NCBI GenBank assembly: GCA_945876865.1
Contig: CAMCPZ010000003.1
Coordinates: forward strand, 1 to 64,000
Length of the DNA: 64,000 nt
Source of the DNA: Bifidobacterium breve
GTDB taxonomy: Bacteria > Actinomycetota > Actinomycetes > Nanopelagicales > Nanopelagicaceae
Reading direction: 5' to 3'
Part shown: positions 52,375 to 60,515 of the stretch, piece by piece
Numbering within the stretch: position 1 is the first letter of the stretch
Layout: every line of letters begins with the position of its first letter
The notes under the pieces: model-generated
What the model was told of the DNA's origin: nothing
The model's database searches: none
Seen by the model: only the letters and a program-made list of their open reading frames with translations
Position numbers and translations under genes: made by a program

Positions 52375-53921
52375 GCGCCGAAAAATCCTTCTACTTAACG
52401 ACGCCTATTTATTATGTAAATGATGCGCCTCATATTGGGCATGCATACACAACGGTCGCTGGAGATGTCTTAACTAGATGGCATCGCCAACGCGGCGAAA
52501 GTGTCTGGTTCTTAACTGGCACCGATGAGCATGGCGAGAAAGTAATGAATACCGCCGCAGCAAATAACGTTAAACCACAAGATTGGTGCGATCGTTTAGT
52601 TGAAGAAGCTTGGAAGCCAAACTGGAGCGCACTAAATATCGCAAACGATGATTTCATTCGCACAACTGAAGTTCGTCACGAAGAACGTGTTCAAAGATTT
52701 ATGACACTTCTAAAAGATAATGGCTATATCTACGCTGGGAAATTTGAAGGCCCATATTGCATTGGTTGCGAAGAATTCAAATTACCTGGTGATTTAGATG
52801 ATGGAAAGTGCAAAATCCATGGCAAGCCAGTAGAAATGCTCTCTGAAGATAATTGGTTCTTTAAGCTTTCAGCCTTTGTTCCACAACTACTTGAGCATTA
52901 TAAAAATAACCCTGAAGCTTGCGAGCCAGCAAGTGCGCGCAACGAGGTAATTGCATTTCTTGAAAGTGGCGTTCGCGATTTATCAATATCAAGATCCACA
53001 TTTGATTGGGGTATTCCGGTTCCTTGGGATACCGATCAAGTTATTTATGTCTGGTTTGATGCGCTTCTAAATTATGCGACAGCCGTTGGACTTGGCGATG
53101 ATCCAAATTCTGACGGTGGCAAAAAATTTGCAAAGACTTGGCCGGCAGATGTGCACTTGGTCGGCAAAGATATTCTCCGCTTCCACGCTGTTATCTGGCC
53201 TGCGATGTTGATGGCTGCAAATGTTGCGATCCCTAAGAAAGTTTTTGCCCACGGTTGGTTATTGGTCGGTGGCGAGAAGATGAGTAAATCAAAGTTAACC
53301 GGAATCGCACCAAGCGATATCACCGATCACTTTGGTGTTGATGCCTTTAGATATTACTTCTTACGTGCAATTCCATTTGGCACCGATGGCTCTTTCTCTT
53401 GGGAAGATATGTCGGCCCGATACACCAGTGAACTCGCAAATGATTTCGGCAATCTGGCATCACGTTTAATTGCAATGATTGAGAAATACTGCAATGGCAC
53501 AATCCCAGCCGTTGCAAAAGATGCAGAATTATCAGCGATGCTTGAAACAACTGTGGCTGCTGCGGATAAAGCGATGGTCGCTCTGGATTTCCAAGGTGGG
53601 ATCAGCGCCATTATGGAATTCTGCAAGCGAGTAAATGGTTATGTAACTATCAAAGAACCTTGGGCTATTGCGAAAGATGAGAGCCGCACTGCAGAACTAA
53701 ACGAAGTTCTATATAACACTGCTGATGCAATTCGTGCACTTGCAGTTTTGTTGCATCCAGTTATGCCAGCCACAACGCAGACGCTCTGGGAATCTATCGG
53801 AGCGCAAGCAACACTTGGCAATATTGGAGACCAAAAAATTTCTGAAGTTTCAAAATGGGGAGTTTTACCACAGGGCTGCAAAGTTACAAAGGGCGCAGTC
53901 TTATTCCCAAGATTGGAATAA
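52371..53921 (+). CDS. metG: Methionyl-tRNA synthetase
   Basis: 516 aa class I synthetase without the C-terminal tRNA-binding domain. The catalytic core has PIYYVNDAPHIGHAYTTVAGDVL (HIGH motif), FLTGTDEHGEKV, the connective peptide with YCIGCEEFKLPGDLDDGKCKIHGKPV (one zinc-knuckle-like region), and KMSKS in GGEKMSKSKLTGI. The helical anticodon domain follows. Charges tRNA-Met. Overlaps rsmI by 4 bp; tatD begins 3 nt after its stop. Confidence 0.96.
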   Translation: MSAEKSFYLTTPIYYVNDAPHIGHAYTTVAGDVLTRWHRQRGESVWFLTGTDEHGEKVMNTAAANNVKPQDWCDRLVEEAWKPNWSALNIANDDFIRTTEVRHEERVQRFMTLLKDNGYIYAGKFEGPYCIGCEEFKLPGDLDDGKCKIHGKPVEMLSEDNWFFKLSAFVPQLLEHYKNNPEACEPASARNEVIAFLESGVRDLSISRSTFDWGIPVPWDTDQVIYVWFDALLNYATAVGLGDDPNSDGGKKFAKTWPADVHLVGKDILRFHAVIWPAMLMAANVAIPKKVFAHGWLLVGGEKMSKSKLTGIAPSDITDHFGVDAFRYYFLRAIPFGTDGSFSWEDMSARYTSELANDFGNLASRLIAMIEKYCNGTIPAVAKDAELSAMLETTVAAADKAMVALDFQGGISAIMEFCKRVNGYVTIKEPWAIAKDESRTAELNEVLYNTADAIRALAVLLHPVMPATTQTLWESIGAQATLGNIGDQKISEVSKWGVLPQGCKVTKGAVLFPRLE

Positions 53922-53924
53922 CAA

Positions 53925-54779
53925 GTGGCAGATCGACACAATCGCGATCTTGATCGCCAACCGGCTCCGCTTCCAGAACCACTAAATGTTAATTGCGTTG
54001 ATGCACATGCTCATATTGAAATCATCACAAATGGCGAACCTGATGCACCGGAAGTCGGCAAAGTTTTAGCAGATGCAAAGAGCGTTGGTATCGATCGTAT
54101 TGTTCAAGTTGGATATTCAGCCGAACAATCCGAATGGGGCGTAAAAATGGCCGAACATTGGCCAAACGTTTTAGCAGCAGTTGCTCTGCATCCAAACGAA
54201 GCGCCAGTAGTTGAAGATTTAGAGGCTGATCTCTTAAAGATTGAGAAACTATCAACTCATCCACGAGTGCGGGCAATCGGTGAAACTGGCTTAGATTTCT
54301 TCCGAACCGAGCCAGCGCTGCAAGAGCGACAGAAGTATTCCTTTCGGCGCCATATTGAATTAGCGAAAAAAGTAAATAAAGCTCTGGTAATTCATGATCG
54401 AGATGCCCACCGCGCGGTTCTTGATCTATTGATTGAAGAGGGCGCTCCCGAAAAAACTATTTTCCACTGCTATTCCGGAGATGCCGAGATGGCCCGAGAA
54501 TGTATTGAAAATGGCTACATCCTCTCCTTTGCCGGAACCCTTACCTTTAAAAATGCACCAGCACTTCGCGAAGCGGTAAAACTCGTTCCGATCGATCAGC
54601 TTCTAGTTGAAACCGATTCACCATTCTTGGCCCCGATGCCACATCGAGGAGCGCTTAATACTCCGGCACAAATCCCAACCATTTTACGTTTCATGGCCGA
54701 AGAGCGCGGCGAAGATGTAGATGAATTAGCTAATGCAATTTCAAATAATTGTGAACGTCTATTTGGGCCATTTGCTTAA
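53925..54779 (+). CDS. tatD: TatD family metal-dependent hydrolase
   Basis: 284 aa from a GTG start. Metal ligands: CVDAHAHIE (HxH), RAIGETGLDFF (Glu), LVIHDRDAHR and IFHCYSGD (His), VETDSPFLAP (Asp). Family members are 3'-5' DNases or D-aminoacyl-tRNA deacylase-like hydrolases. In mycobacteria rpfB lies between tatD and ksgA; here ksgA begins on the next base, so the resuscitation factor gene is absent from this spot. Confidence 0.93.
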   Translation: MADRHNRDLDRQPAPLPEPLNVNCVDAHAHIEIITNGEPDAPEVGKVLADAKSVGIDRIVQVGYSAEQSEWGVKMAEHWPNVLAAVALHPNEAPVVEDLEADLLKIEKLSTHPRVRAIGETGLDFFRTEPALQERQKYSFRRHIELAKKVNKALVIHDRDAHRAVLDLLIEEGAPEKTIFHCYSGDAEMARECIENGYILSFAGTLTFKNAPALREAVKLVPIDQLLVETDSPFLAPMPHRGALNTPAQIPTILRFMAEERGEDVDELANAISNNCERLFGPFA

Positions 54780-55619
54780 ATGAGTAACTTACTTGGCGCA
54801 GTTGAAATTCGTGAGATTGCCGAACGTATTGGAGTTCGACCAACTAAAAAACTTGGGCAAAACTTTGTGGTCGATGCAAATACCTGCCGCAAGATAGTAA
54901 AGAGCGCTGATGTCAGACCAACGGATGTAGCGCTAGAAATCGGACCAGGTTTAGGTTCGCTAACTCTTGCGATGATGGAATCTGCACGAGAAGTAATTGC
55001 AATTGAAATCGATGATCGCCTCGCAGCCGAACTTGTAGAAACCGCAAAGCGCCATGGTTTTGATACCAGTAATTTAACAATTATCAATGAAGATGCAATG
55101 AACATCTCAACACTTCCAATCGAGCCAACCGTTCTGGTTGCAAATCTTCCATACAATGTTTCAGTTCCAGTACTTCTCCGCTTCCTTGAACTATTTCCAA
55201 CCCTTAGATCTGGTGTTGTAATGGTGCAGAGCGAAGTGGCTGATCGCTTGGTTGCTAAACCAAATAGCAAAACTTATGGAAGTCCCTCAGTGAAGGCGAC
55301 TTGGTGGGCAGATTTAACTTCTGCAGGAACTGTAAGTCGTTCAATTTTCTGGCCAGTGCCAAATGTTGATTCTTCGCTGGTCCGATTCGTCCGCCATCAA
55401 AGTGCTGGAGATGAAGCACTACGTAAGTTGGTCTTCAAGATTATTGATGCCGCATTTGCCCAACGTCGAAAGATGATGCGGGCTGCACTTAGCGATATGT
55501 GCGGTGGCAGCGCCGCTGCAAGTTCGATTATTGAAGCAAGTGGCATTGACCCAACAATTCGCGGTGAGGCCCTAGAACTAGCGGATTTTATAAAGATTGC
55601 GATTACGCTTTCTAAATGA
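54780..55619 (+). CDS. rsmA: 16S rRNA dimethyladenosine transferase
   Basis: 279 aa, also known as KsgA. RRNA_AdoMet-MTase fold: PTKKLGQNFVVDAN, SAM motif ALEIGPGLGSLTLAM, acidic residues IAIEIDDRLAAEL, and catalytic VANLPYNVSVPVLLRF. It dimethylates A1518 and A1519 of 16S rRNA. The ATG immediately follows the tatD stop, and the end overlaps ispE by 4 bp. Confidence 0.96.
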   Translation: MSNLLGAVEIREIAERIGVRPTKKLGQNFVVDANTCRKIVKSADVRPTDVALEIGPGLGSLTLAMMESAREVIAIEIDDRLAAELVETAKRHGFDTSNLTIINEDAMNISTLPIEPTVLVANLPYNVSVPVLLRFLELFPTLRSGVVMVQSEVADRLVAKPNSKTYGSPSVKATWWADLTSAGTVSRSIFWPVPNVDSSLVRFVRHQSAGDEALRKLVFKIIDAAFAQRRKMMRAALSDMCGGSAAASSIIEASGIDPTIRGEALELADFIKIAITLSK

Positions 55620-56536
55620 TAACCCGTGGCGTAGTTGTCCGAGTTCCGGCCAAGATAAATTTGCAGCTTGCTGTTGGCCCGCTAGGCGCAGATGGTTTTC
55701 ATGAAGTCACAACTGTCTTTCAAGCAATCTCACTCTTTGATGATGTAACAGTCAAACATGCACCGGAGAGCTCTGGAATTTCATTAACCCTTTCTGGTGC
55801 GACTTCAAGTGGAGTTCCGGTAGATGATGAGAATTTAGCAATGCGCGCTGCAAAATTAATGGCAGAAAAATATGATCTCTCAACTGATCTAGTTATTCAC
55901 TTAAAGAAAGAGATTCCAGTTGCTGGCGGAATGGCTGGCGGCAGCGCTGATGCTGCGGGAGTCATAGTCGCAATGGATGCGCTCTTTGATGTTGGATTAT
56001 CGAGAGATGAAATGGAGACAATCGCGGCGCAACTCGGAAGTGATGTTCCTTTTGGAATTTCCGGTGGGATTGCAATTGGTCTTGGTCGCGGTGATCAACT
56101 GACCCCAGCGCTAAGTCGCGGAAATTATCACTGGGTATTAGCGCTGTCAGGTCAAGGACTTTCAACACCAGCTGTTTATCAAGAGTGTGATCGATTGCGT
56201 GAAGGTTTAGATATTGCAAGTCCTCAAGTTAGTGATTCGATGATGCAGGCACTTCGTGCAGGTGATCCAGTTGCGTTAGGTGCAGCGCTTTCAAATGATT
56301 TACAAGCTGCTGCATGTTCATTGCGCCCAGCGCTTCGATTGGTTTTGGATGTTGGTCGTGACTACGGAGCATTGGGAAGCATCGTTTCTGGTTCAGGTCC
56401 GACTGTTGCATTTTTGGTTGAGGATGAAGAGAAATCAATGGATTTAACAGTTGCGCTAAGTTCTAGTGGAGTTGTGGCTGGAGTGGTGCGGGCGAGTGGG
56501 CCGGTGCATGGGGCGCGGGTAATAGAGACGGTTTAG
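55616..56536 (+). CDS. ispE: 4-diphosphocytidyl-2-C-methyl-D-erythritol kinase
   Basis: 306 aa GHMP kinase. Motifs: VRVPAKINLQLAVGPLGADGFHEVTTVFQAI (substrate and base), the phosphate loop PVAGGMAGGSADAAGVIVAM, and the C-terminal GSGPTVAFLVED. It phosphorylates CDP-ME in the MEP isoprenoid pathway, the step between the two halves of IspDF at 10668. Translationally coupled to rsmA by an ATGA overlap. Confidence 0.95.
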   Translation: MITRGVVVRVPAKINLQLAVGPLGADGFHEVTTVFQAISLFDDVTVKHAPESSGISLTLSGATSSGVPVDDENLAMRAAKLMAEKYDLSTDLVIHLKKEIPVAGGMAGGSADAAGVIVAMDALFDVGLSRDEMETIAAQLGSDVPFGISGGIAIGLGRGDQLTPALSRGNYHWVLALSGQGLSTPAVYQECDRLREGLDIASPQVSDSMMQALRAGDPVALGAALSNDLQAAACSLRPALRLVLDVGRDYGALGSIVSGSGPTVAFLVEDEEKSMDLTVALSSSGVVAGVVRASGPVHGARVIETV

Positions 56537-56594
56537 TTAGCTAGAAACGCTTTGAAGTTTGGTGGTATCGATAGTTATAGGGAAGAATTCAGGT

Positions 56595-56669
56595 TCCGCC
56601 ATTGTGTAGTGGCTAGCACATGGGCCTTTGAAGCCCAGGGTCCAGGATCGATACCTGGTGGCGGAGCCA
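56595..56669 (+). tRNA. tRNA-Gln (TTG)
   Basis: 75 nt cloverleaf: acceptor TCCGCCA/TGGCGGA, anticodon stem TGGGC/GCCCA around CTTTGAA (anticodon TTG, reads CAA), T stem CCAGG/CCTGG. The T loop reads ATCGATA, so the near-universal T54 is A. Discriminator G and encoded CCA. Confidence 0.95.
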
Positions 56670-56696
56670 CCTTAATCCTTAAAGTGAGGGAAGTGG

Positions 56697-56702
56697 AAGG
56701 AG
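56697..56702 (+). promoter_or_regulatory. Shine-Dalgarno that decides the glmU start
   Basis: AAGGAG, followed by 6 nt and TTG at 56709. The track's TTG at 56703 directly abuts this site and is too close to be used. Confidence 0.7.
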
Positions 56703-56708
56703 TTGGAC

Positions 56709-58184
56709 TTGAACAAGTCAGTCGACTCTTCTGCCAAATTAGAAGTAGCAAAGTTAGATGTAGCAATAGTTTTAGCAGCCGGCGAGGGAACTCGCATGAA
56801 ATCTCAAACTCCAAAAGTCTTACATTTTATTGCTGGCAGAACAATTATTGATCATGTCTTATATCAAGTAAGTAAATTAAATCCGGCGCAGTTGCGGGTT
56901 GTTGTTGGCGCTGGCCGCGAAGCGGTAGAGCCACATGTAAAGCAGATAGCTCCAAATTCAATTTCGGTATTTCAAGCAGAGCGAAATGGCACCGGCCACG
57001 CAGTTCAGTTGGCGCTCGCAGATTTGAAAGCAAGTGGCACTGTTTTGATTTGTGCTGGCGATACCCCACTTCTTCGCAGCGAAACTCTTGCTGAATTTAT
57101 TGCGGCACATAATGAAGCAAAGAACGTAGTTTCAGTTCTGACCGCAGAGTTCCCAGACCCAACCGGGTATGGCCGAATCTTGCGGAATGAAGCTGGCGAA
57201 ATAGTTGCAATTGTAGAAGAGCGCGACGCTTCGGAAGAAATAAAATTAATTGATGAGATAAATACTGGGGTCTACCTATTTGATATCGATGCACTTCGCG
57301 CAAGTGTTGCGAAGCTAAAGAGCAATAATTCGCAGGGCGAGCTCTACCTGACTGATGTGATTGCAGATATCAAAGCAGCTGGTGGCAAGGCTGCTGCCGT
57401 TCTTTCAAATGATTACAGCGAAACTTTAGGCATAAATGATCGTTCACAACTCGCAGATTGCGCCGCGATTATGCGCGATCGAATCAATTACCAACATATG
57501 TTAAATGGTGTAGAAATCGTTGATCCAACAACAACCTGGATAGATTCAAATGTAACTATCGAAGCTGATGCAACTATATTTCCAGAGAGTTGGCTTGCAG
57601 GCACAACAACAGTTGGTGCTAAAGCAATTATCGGACCGCGCACAACTTTAATGAATGTAAAAGTTGCAGCCGGCGCATCAGTCATTGAATCTAATTGTGT
57701 TGATTGCGAAATCGGGGCCGGTGCCAAGGTTGGTCCATATTCATATTTGCGCGCTGATACATCGCTTGCGGCTGGAGCCAAGGTTGGTGCATATGTTGAG
57801 ATTAAGAATTCAAGTATTGGCGAAGGCACAAAGGTGCCGCACCTTTCCTATGTCGGGGATGCAGAAATTGGTTCTGGCACAAATATTGGCGCGGCCACGG
57901 TCTTCGTAAATTATGACGGCGTTGAAAAACATAAGACAAAAGTTGGCAATGAAGTTCGAATCGGAAGCGACACCATGTTAGTTGCACCGGTTTGCATTGG
58001 AGATGGCGCATACACTGCGGCTGGGTCAGTAATTACTGATGACGTTCCTGCCGGAGCCATGGGTGTTGCAAGATCTAAACAACGTAATATTCTGGGCTGG
58101 GTGCTTCGCAAGAGATCCGGAACAAAATCTGCGCAGGCAGCAAAAGCTGCAGGTGCTACTGAAACCTCGGAACAAGGGAGCTAA
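56709..58184 (+). CDS. glmU: Bifunctional UDP-N-acetylglucosamine pyrophosphorylase / glucosamine-1-phosphate acetyltransferase
   Basis: 491 aa from the TTG at 56709. The N-terminal uridyltransferase domain (about 15-245) has VAIVLAAGEGTRMKSQTPKVLH, CAGDTPLLRSETL and EINTGVYLFD. The C-terminal left-handed beta-helix acetyltransferase domain (about 260-465) has hexapeptide repeats, YLRADTSLAAGAKVGAYVEIKNS, SYVGDAEIGSGTNIGAATVFVNYDG, and an Ala/Ser-rich tail. It makes UDP-GlcNAc for the cell wall and for MshA. Operon with prs, 3 nt downstream, as in mycobacteria. Confidence 0.96.
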   Translation: MNKSVDSSAKLEVAKLDVAIVLAAGEGTRMKSQTPKVLHFIAGRTIIDHVLYQVSKLNPAQLRVVVGAGREAVEPHVKQIAPNSISVFQAERNGTGHAVQLALADLKASGTVLICAGDTPLLRSETLAEFIAAHNEAKNVVSVLTAEFPDPTGYGRILRNEAGEIVAIVEERDASEEIKLIDEINTGVYLFDIDALRASVAKLKSNNSQGELYLTDVIADIKAAGGKAAAVLSNDYSETLGINDRSQLADCAAIMRDRINYQHMLNGVEIVDPTTTWIDSNVTIEADATIFPESWLAGTTTVGAKAIIGPRTTLMNVKVAAGASVIESNCVDCEIGAGAKVGPYSYLRADTSLAAGAKVGAYVEIKNSSIGEGTKVPHLSYVGDAEIGSGTNIGAATVFVNYDGVEKHKTKVGNEVRIGSDTMLVAPVCIGDGAYTAAGSVITDDVPAGAMGVARSKQRNILGWVLRKRSGTKSAQAAKAAGATETSEQGS

Positions 58185-58187
58185 GAC

Positions 58188-59168
58188 ATGAGCGAACTTC
58201 GCCTCACTTCGGAGAAACGACTAAGAATATTTACTGGTCGTGGATATCCAGAGTTAGCTGAAGGAGTCGCCGCCGAACTTGGTATCCCAATCACACCAAC
58301 ATCTGCATATGATTTTGCAAATGGTGAAATATTTGTTCGTTTCGAAGAGAGTGTTCGCGGAAGCGATGCCTTCGTAATTCAATCGCACTGCGCCCCAGTA
58401 AATAAGCAAATTATGGAACAACTAATTATGGTCGATGCACTTAAGCGCGCATCTGCAAAACGAATCACAGTTGTTGCACCGTTCTATGGTTATGCCCGTC
58501 AAGATAAGAAGCACCGTGGTCGCGAGCCAATTTCCGCAAGACTGATGGCAGATTTATTTAAGACTGCTGGCGCAGATCGCTTGATGGTTGTAGATCTTCA
58601 CACCTCACAAATTCAAGGATTCTTTGATGGTCCAGTAGATCATCTCTTTGCACTTCCACTGCTAACAAATTATGTTGGAAGCAAAGTTGATCGCAGTAAG
58701 CTGACAATCGTTTCACCTGACTCTGGTCGAGTTCGCGTCGCCGAGCGTTGGTCAGATCTTCTTGGTGGTTGCCCAATTGCATTTATTCATAAGATGCGCG
58801 ATCCCCGGATTCCAAATGAATCTTCTACCGGCAAAGTTGTTGGTGATGTAAAAGGCCAGACCTGCGTAGTTATTGATGACATGATCGATACCGCCGGAAC
58901 AATTACCAAGGCCGTTGATGCTCTTTATGCTGAGGGCGCCAAGGATGTAATCATCGCTGCAACGCACGCAGTATTTTCCGGACCAGCAGTCGAACGTCTT
59001 AAGGCATCAAACGTCAGCGAAGTTGTCGTAACCGACACCCTGCCGATCCCTGAAGATTCTCGCTTCGATGGCTTAACAATCTTGCCAATCGCACCACTTC
59101 TGGCCCGCGCTATCCGCGAGGTCTTCGAAGATGGTTCGGTCACCAGCCTCTTCGACGGCCACTCCTAA
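58188..59168 (+). CDS. prs: Ribose-phosphate pyrophosphokinase
   Basis: 326 aa class I PRPP synthetase. Motifs: ANGEIFVRFEESVRGSDAFVIQ, the flexible loop PFYGYARQDKKHRGREPISARL, DLHTSQIQGFFDGPVDHL, and the PRPP-binding loop CVVIDDMIDTAGTITKAV. It makes PRPP from ribose 5-phosphate and ATP for purine, pyrimidine, His, Trp and NAD synthesis. ATG with GGGAG upstream. Operon with glmU. Confidence 0.96.
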   Translation: MSELRLTSEKRLRIFTGRGYPELAEGVAAELGIPITPTSAYDFANGEIFVRFEESVRGSDAFVIQSHCAPVNKQIMEQLIMVDALKRASAKRITVVAPFYGYARQDKKHRGREPISARLMADLFKTAGADRLMVVDLHTSQIQGFFDGPVDHLFALPLLTNYVGSKVDRSKLTIVSPDSGRVRVAERWSDLLGGCPIAFIHKMRDPRIPNESSTGKVVGDVKGQTCVVIDDMIDTAGTITKAVDALYAEGAKDVIIAATHAVFSGPAVERLKASNVSEVVVTDTLPIPEDSRFDGLTILPIAPLLARAIREVFEDGSVTSLFDGHS

Positions 59169-59298
59169 AAATTTCGCTTTTTGAGAGAGATTAGATAACC
59201 TAGCCACTCGTTCCGGCGAGGGATTAAAAATCCGTAATCGACGGCTTGGCTCTCCTCGGACGTTGCTACATTAACGATTTGGATAGAGAGAGAAGCAA

Positions 59299-59919
59299 AT
59301 GGCTGAAATTACTATTAACGCAACAAAGCGCACCGAATTCGGTAAAGGCGCATCACGTCGCGACCGTCGTGCCGGAAATGTTCCAGCTGTTATTTATGGT
59401 CACGGTGAAGCACCACAACACGTCGCACTTCCACTACGCGAACTTGGCGCAGCACTTAAGAGTGCAAACGTTCTGCTTGACGTTGTTCTTGATGGCAAGA
59501 CCGAACTAACTCTTCCAAAGTCTGTTACAAGAAATCCACTAACCGGAGTTCTTGCGCACATCGACTTAGTAATCGTTCGCCGCGGTGAGCGCGTTAAAGT
59601 TGAAGTTCCAGTTCACACAACTGGTAAGCATGACGTCGATGGAATTCTTGAACACATGCACAACACAGTTGAAGTTGAAGCAGAAGCTACTTCGATTCCA
59701 CAATTCCTAGAATTGAACATGGATGGAATGATGGCTGGCGAAACTCGCTATGCATCAGATGTCGTTCTACCTGCTGGCGTAACACTTGTATCTGAATCAA
59801 ACATGCCAGTTATTCACCTTTCAGAGCGTTCAACAATTGTTGAAGAAGTTCCGGTTGCTGAAGCTGCTGCACCTGCCGATGGCGCTGCTGCACCTGCTGC
59901 TGATGCTGCAAAAGAGTAA
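59299..59919 (+). CDS. rplY: Large ribosomal subunit protein bL25 (CTC form)
   Basis: 206 aa, the long CTC/TL5 form. The N-terminal 5S rRNA-binding L25 domain (about 1-90) has RTEFGKGASRRDRRAGNVPAVIYGHGEAPQHVALPLREL and PKSVTRNPLTGVLAHIDLVIVRRGE. The C-terminal TL5-type beta domain follows, ending in an Ala-rich tail. A leader of roughly 130 bp separates it from prs; a TACATT hexamer about 30 nt upstream and GAGAGAGAAG suggest its own leadered promoter. Confidence 0.95.
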   Translation: MAEITINATKRTEFGKGASRRDRRAGNVPAVIYGHGEAPQHVALPLRELGAALKSANVLLDVVLDGKTELTLPKSVTRNPLTGVLAHIDLVIVRRGERVKVEVPVHTTGKHDVDGILEHMHNTVEVEAEATSIPQFLELNMDGMMAGETRYASDVVLPAGVTLVSESNMPVIHLSERSTIVEEVPVAEAAAPADGAAAPAADAAKE

Positions 59920-59947
59920 TTAACTAAGATAAAACTCTAATATAAAA

Positions 59948-60514
59948 ATGAATAGCGATCGCTGGTTAGTTCTCGGACTAGGTAACCCAGGAGATCAATA
60001 TGCATCTACTCGTCACAACATAGGCCAGATGGTTATCGACTATCTGGCCTCTGACGCTAAGTTTTCGAATCACAAATCAAAGACCCAGATTGCAGATATT
60101 CGCGTCGCCGGAAAATCGGTGGTCCTGGCAAAAACTCTTAGCTACATGAATGAGAGCGGCGCACCTACTAAAGCCCTTGCAGATTTTTACAAAATTGCAC
60201 CCGCGAATTTAATTGTCATTCACGACGAATTAGATATTGATTTCAACACAATTCGAATCAAACTTGGCGGTGGGGATAATGGCCACAATGGTTTGAAGTC
60301 ATTAACCACCAACTTTGCATCGCCTGATTACTACCGACTTCGAATGGGAATCGGAAGACCGCAGGCTCCGATAGATCCAGCAGATTATGTCTTGAAACCA
60401 TTTAGCCAACCAGAGAAGAAAGAGCTTACTGATTTTATTGCCAGAGGCGCACTTGCAATTGAACGTCTAATTGAAAAAGGCTTAGATTATGCGCAACAGG
60501 AATTTAATAAGTAA
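59948..60514 (+). CDS. pth: Peptidyl-tRNA hydrolase
   Basis: 188 aa. The catalytic His is in LGNPGDQYASTRHNIGQMVID, with KTLSYMNESGAPTKAL, VIHDELDIDF (catalytic Asp) and KLGGGDNGHNGLKSL. It recycles peptidyl-tRNA dropped from ribosomes. It follows rplY by 28 bp as in many bacteria and stops 1 bp before the ppc stop on the other strand. Confidence 0.96.
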   Translation: MNSDRWLVLGLGNPGDQYASTRHNIGQMVIDYLASDAKFSNHKSKTQIADIRVAGKSVVLAKTLSYMNESGAPTKALADFYKIAPANLIVIHDELDIDFNTIRIKLGGGDNGHNGLKSLTTNFASPDYYRLRMGIGRPQAPIDPADYVLKPFSQPEKKELTDFIARGALAIERLIEKGLDYAQQEFNK

Positions 60515-60515
60515 A

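Noticed and set aside
56552-56851. 99-aa plus-strand ORF over tRNA-Gln and the glmU start
   Set aside because: It reads through the tRNA and is out of frame with glmU, with no recognisable protein features.
59169-59298. Possible riboswitch or autoregulatory leader before rplY
   Set aside because: Only short stems (for example CTCG/CGAG and GGATT/AATCC) are visible, with no match to a known leader class.
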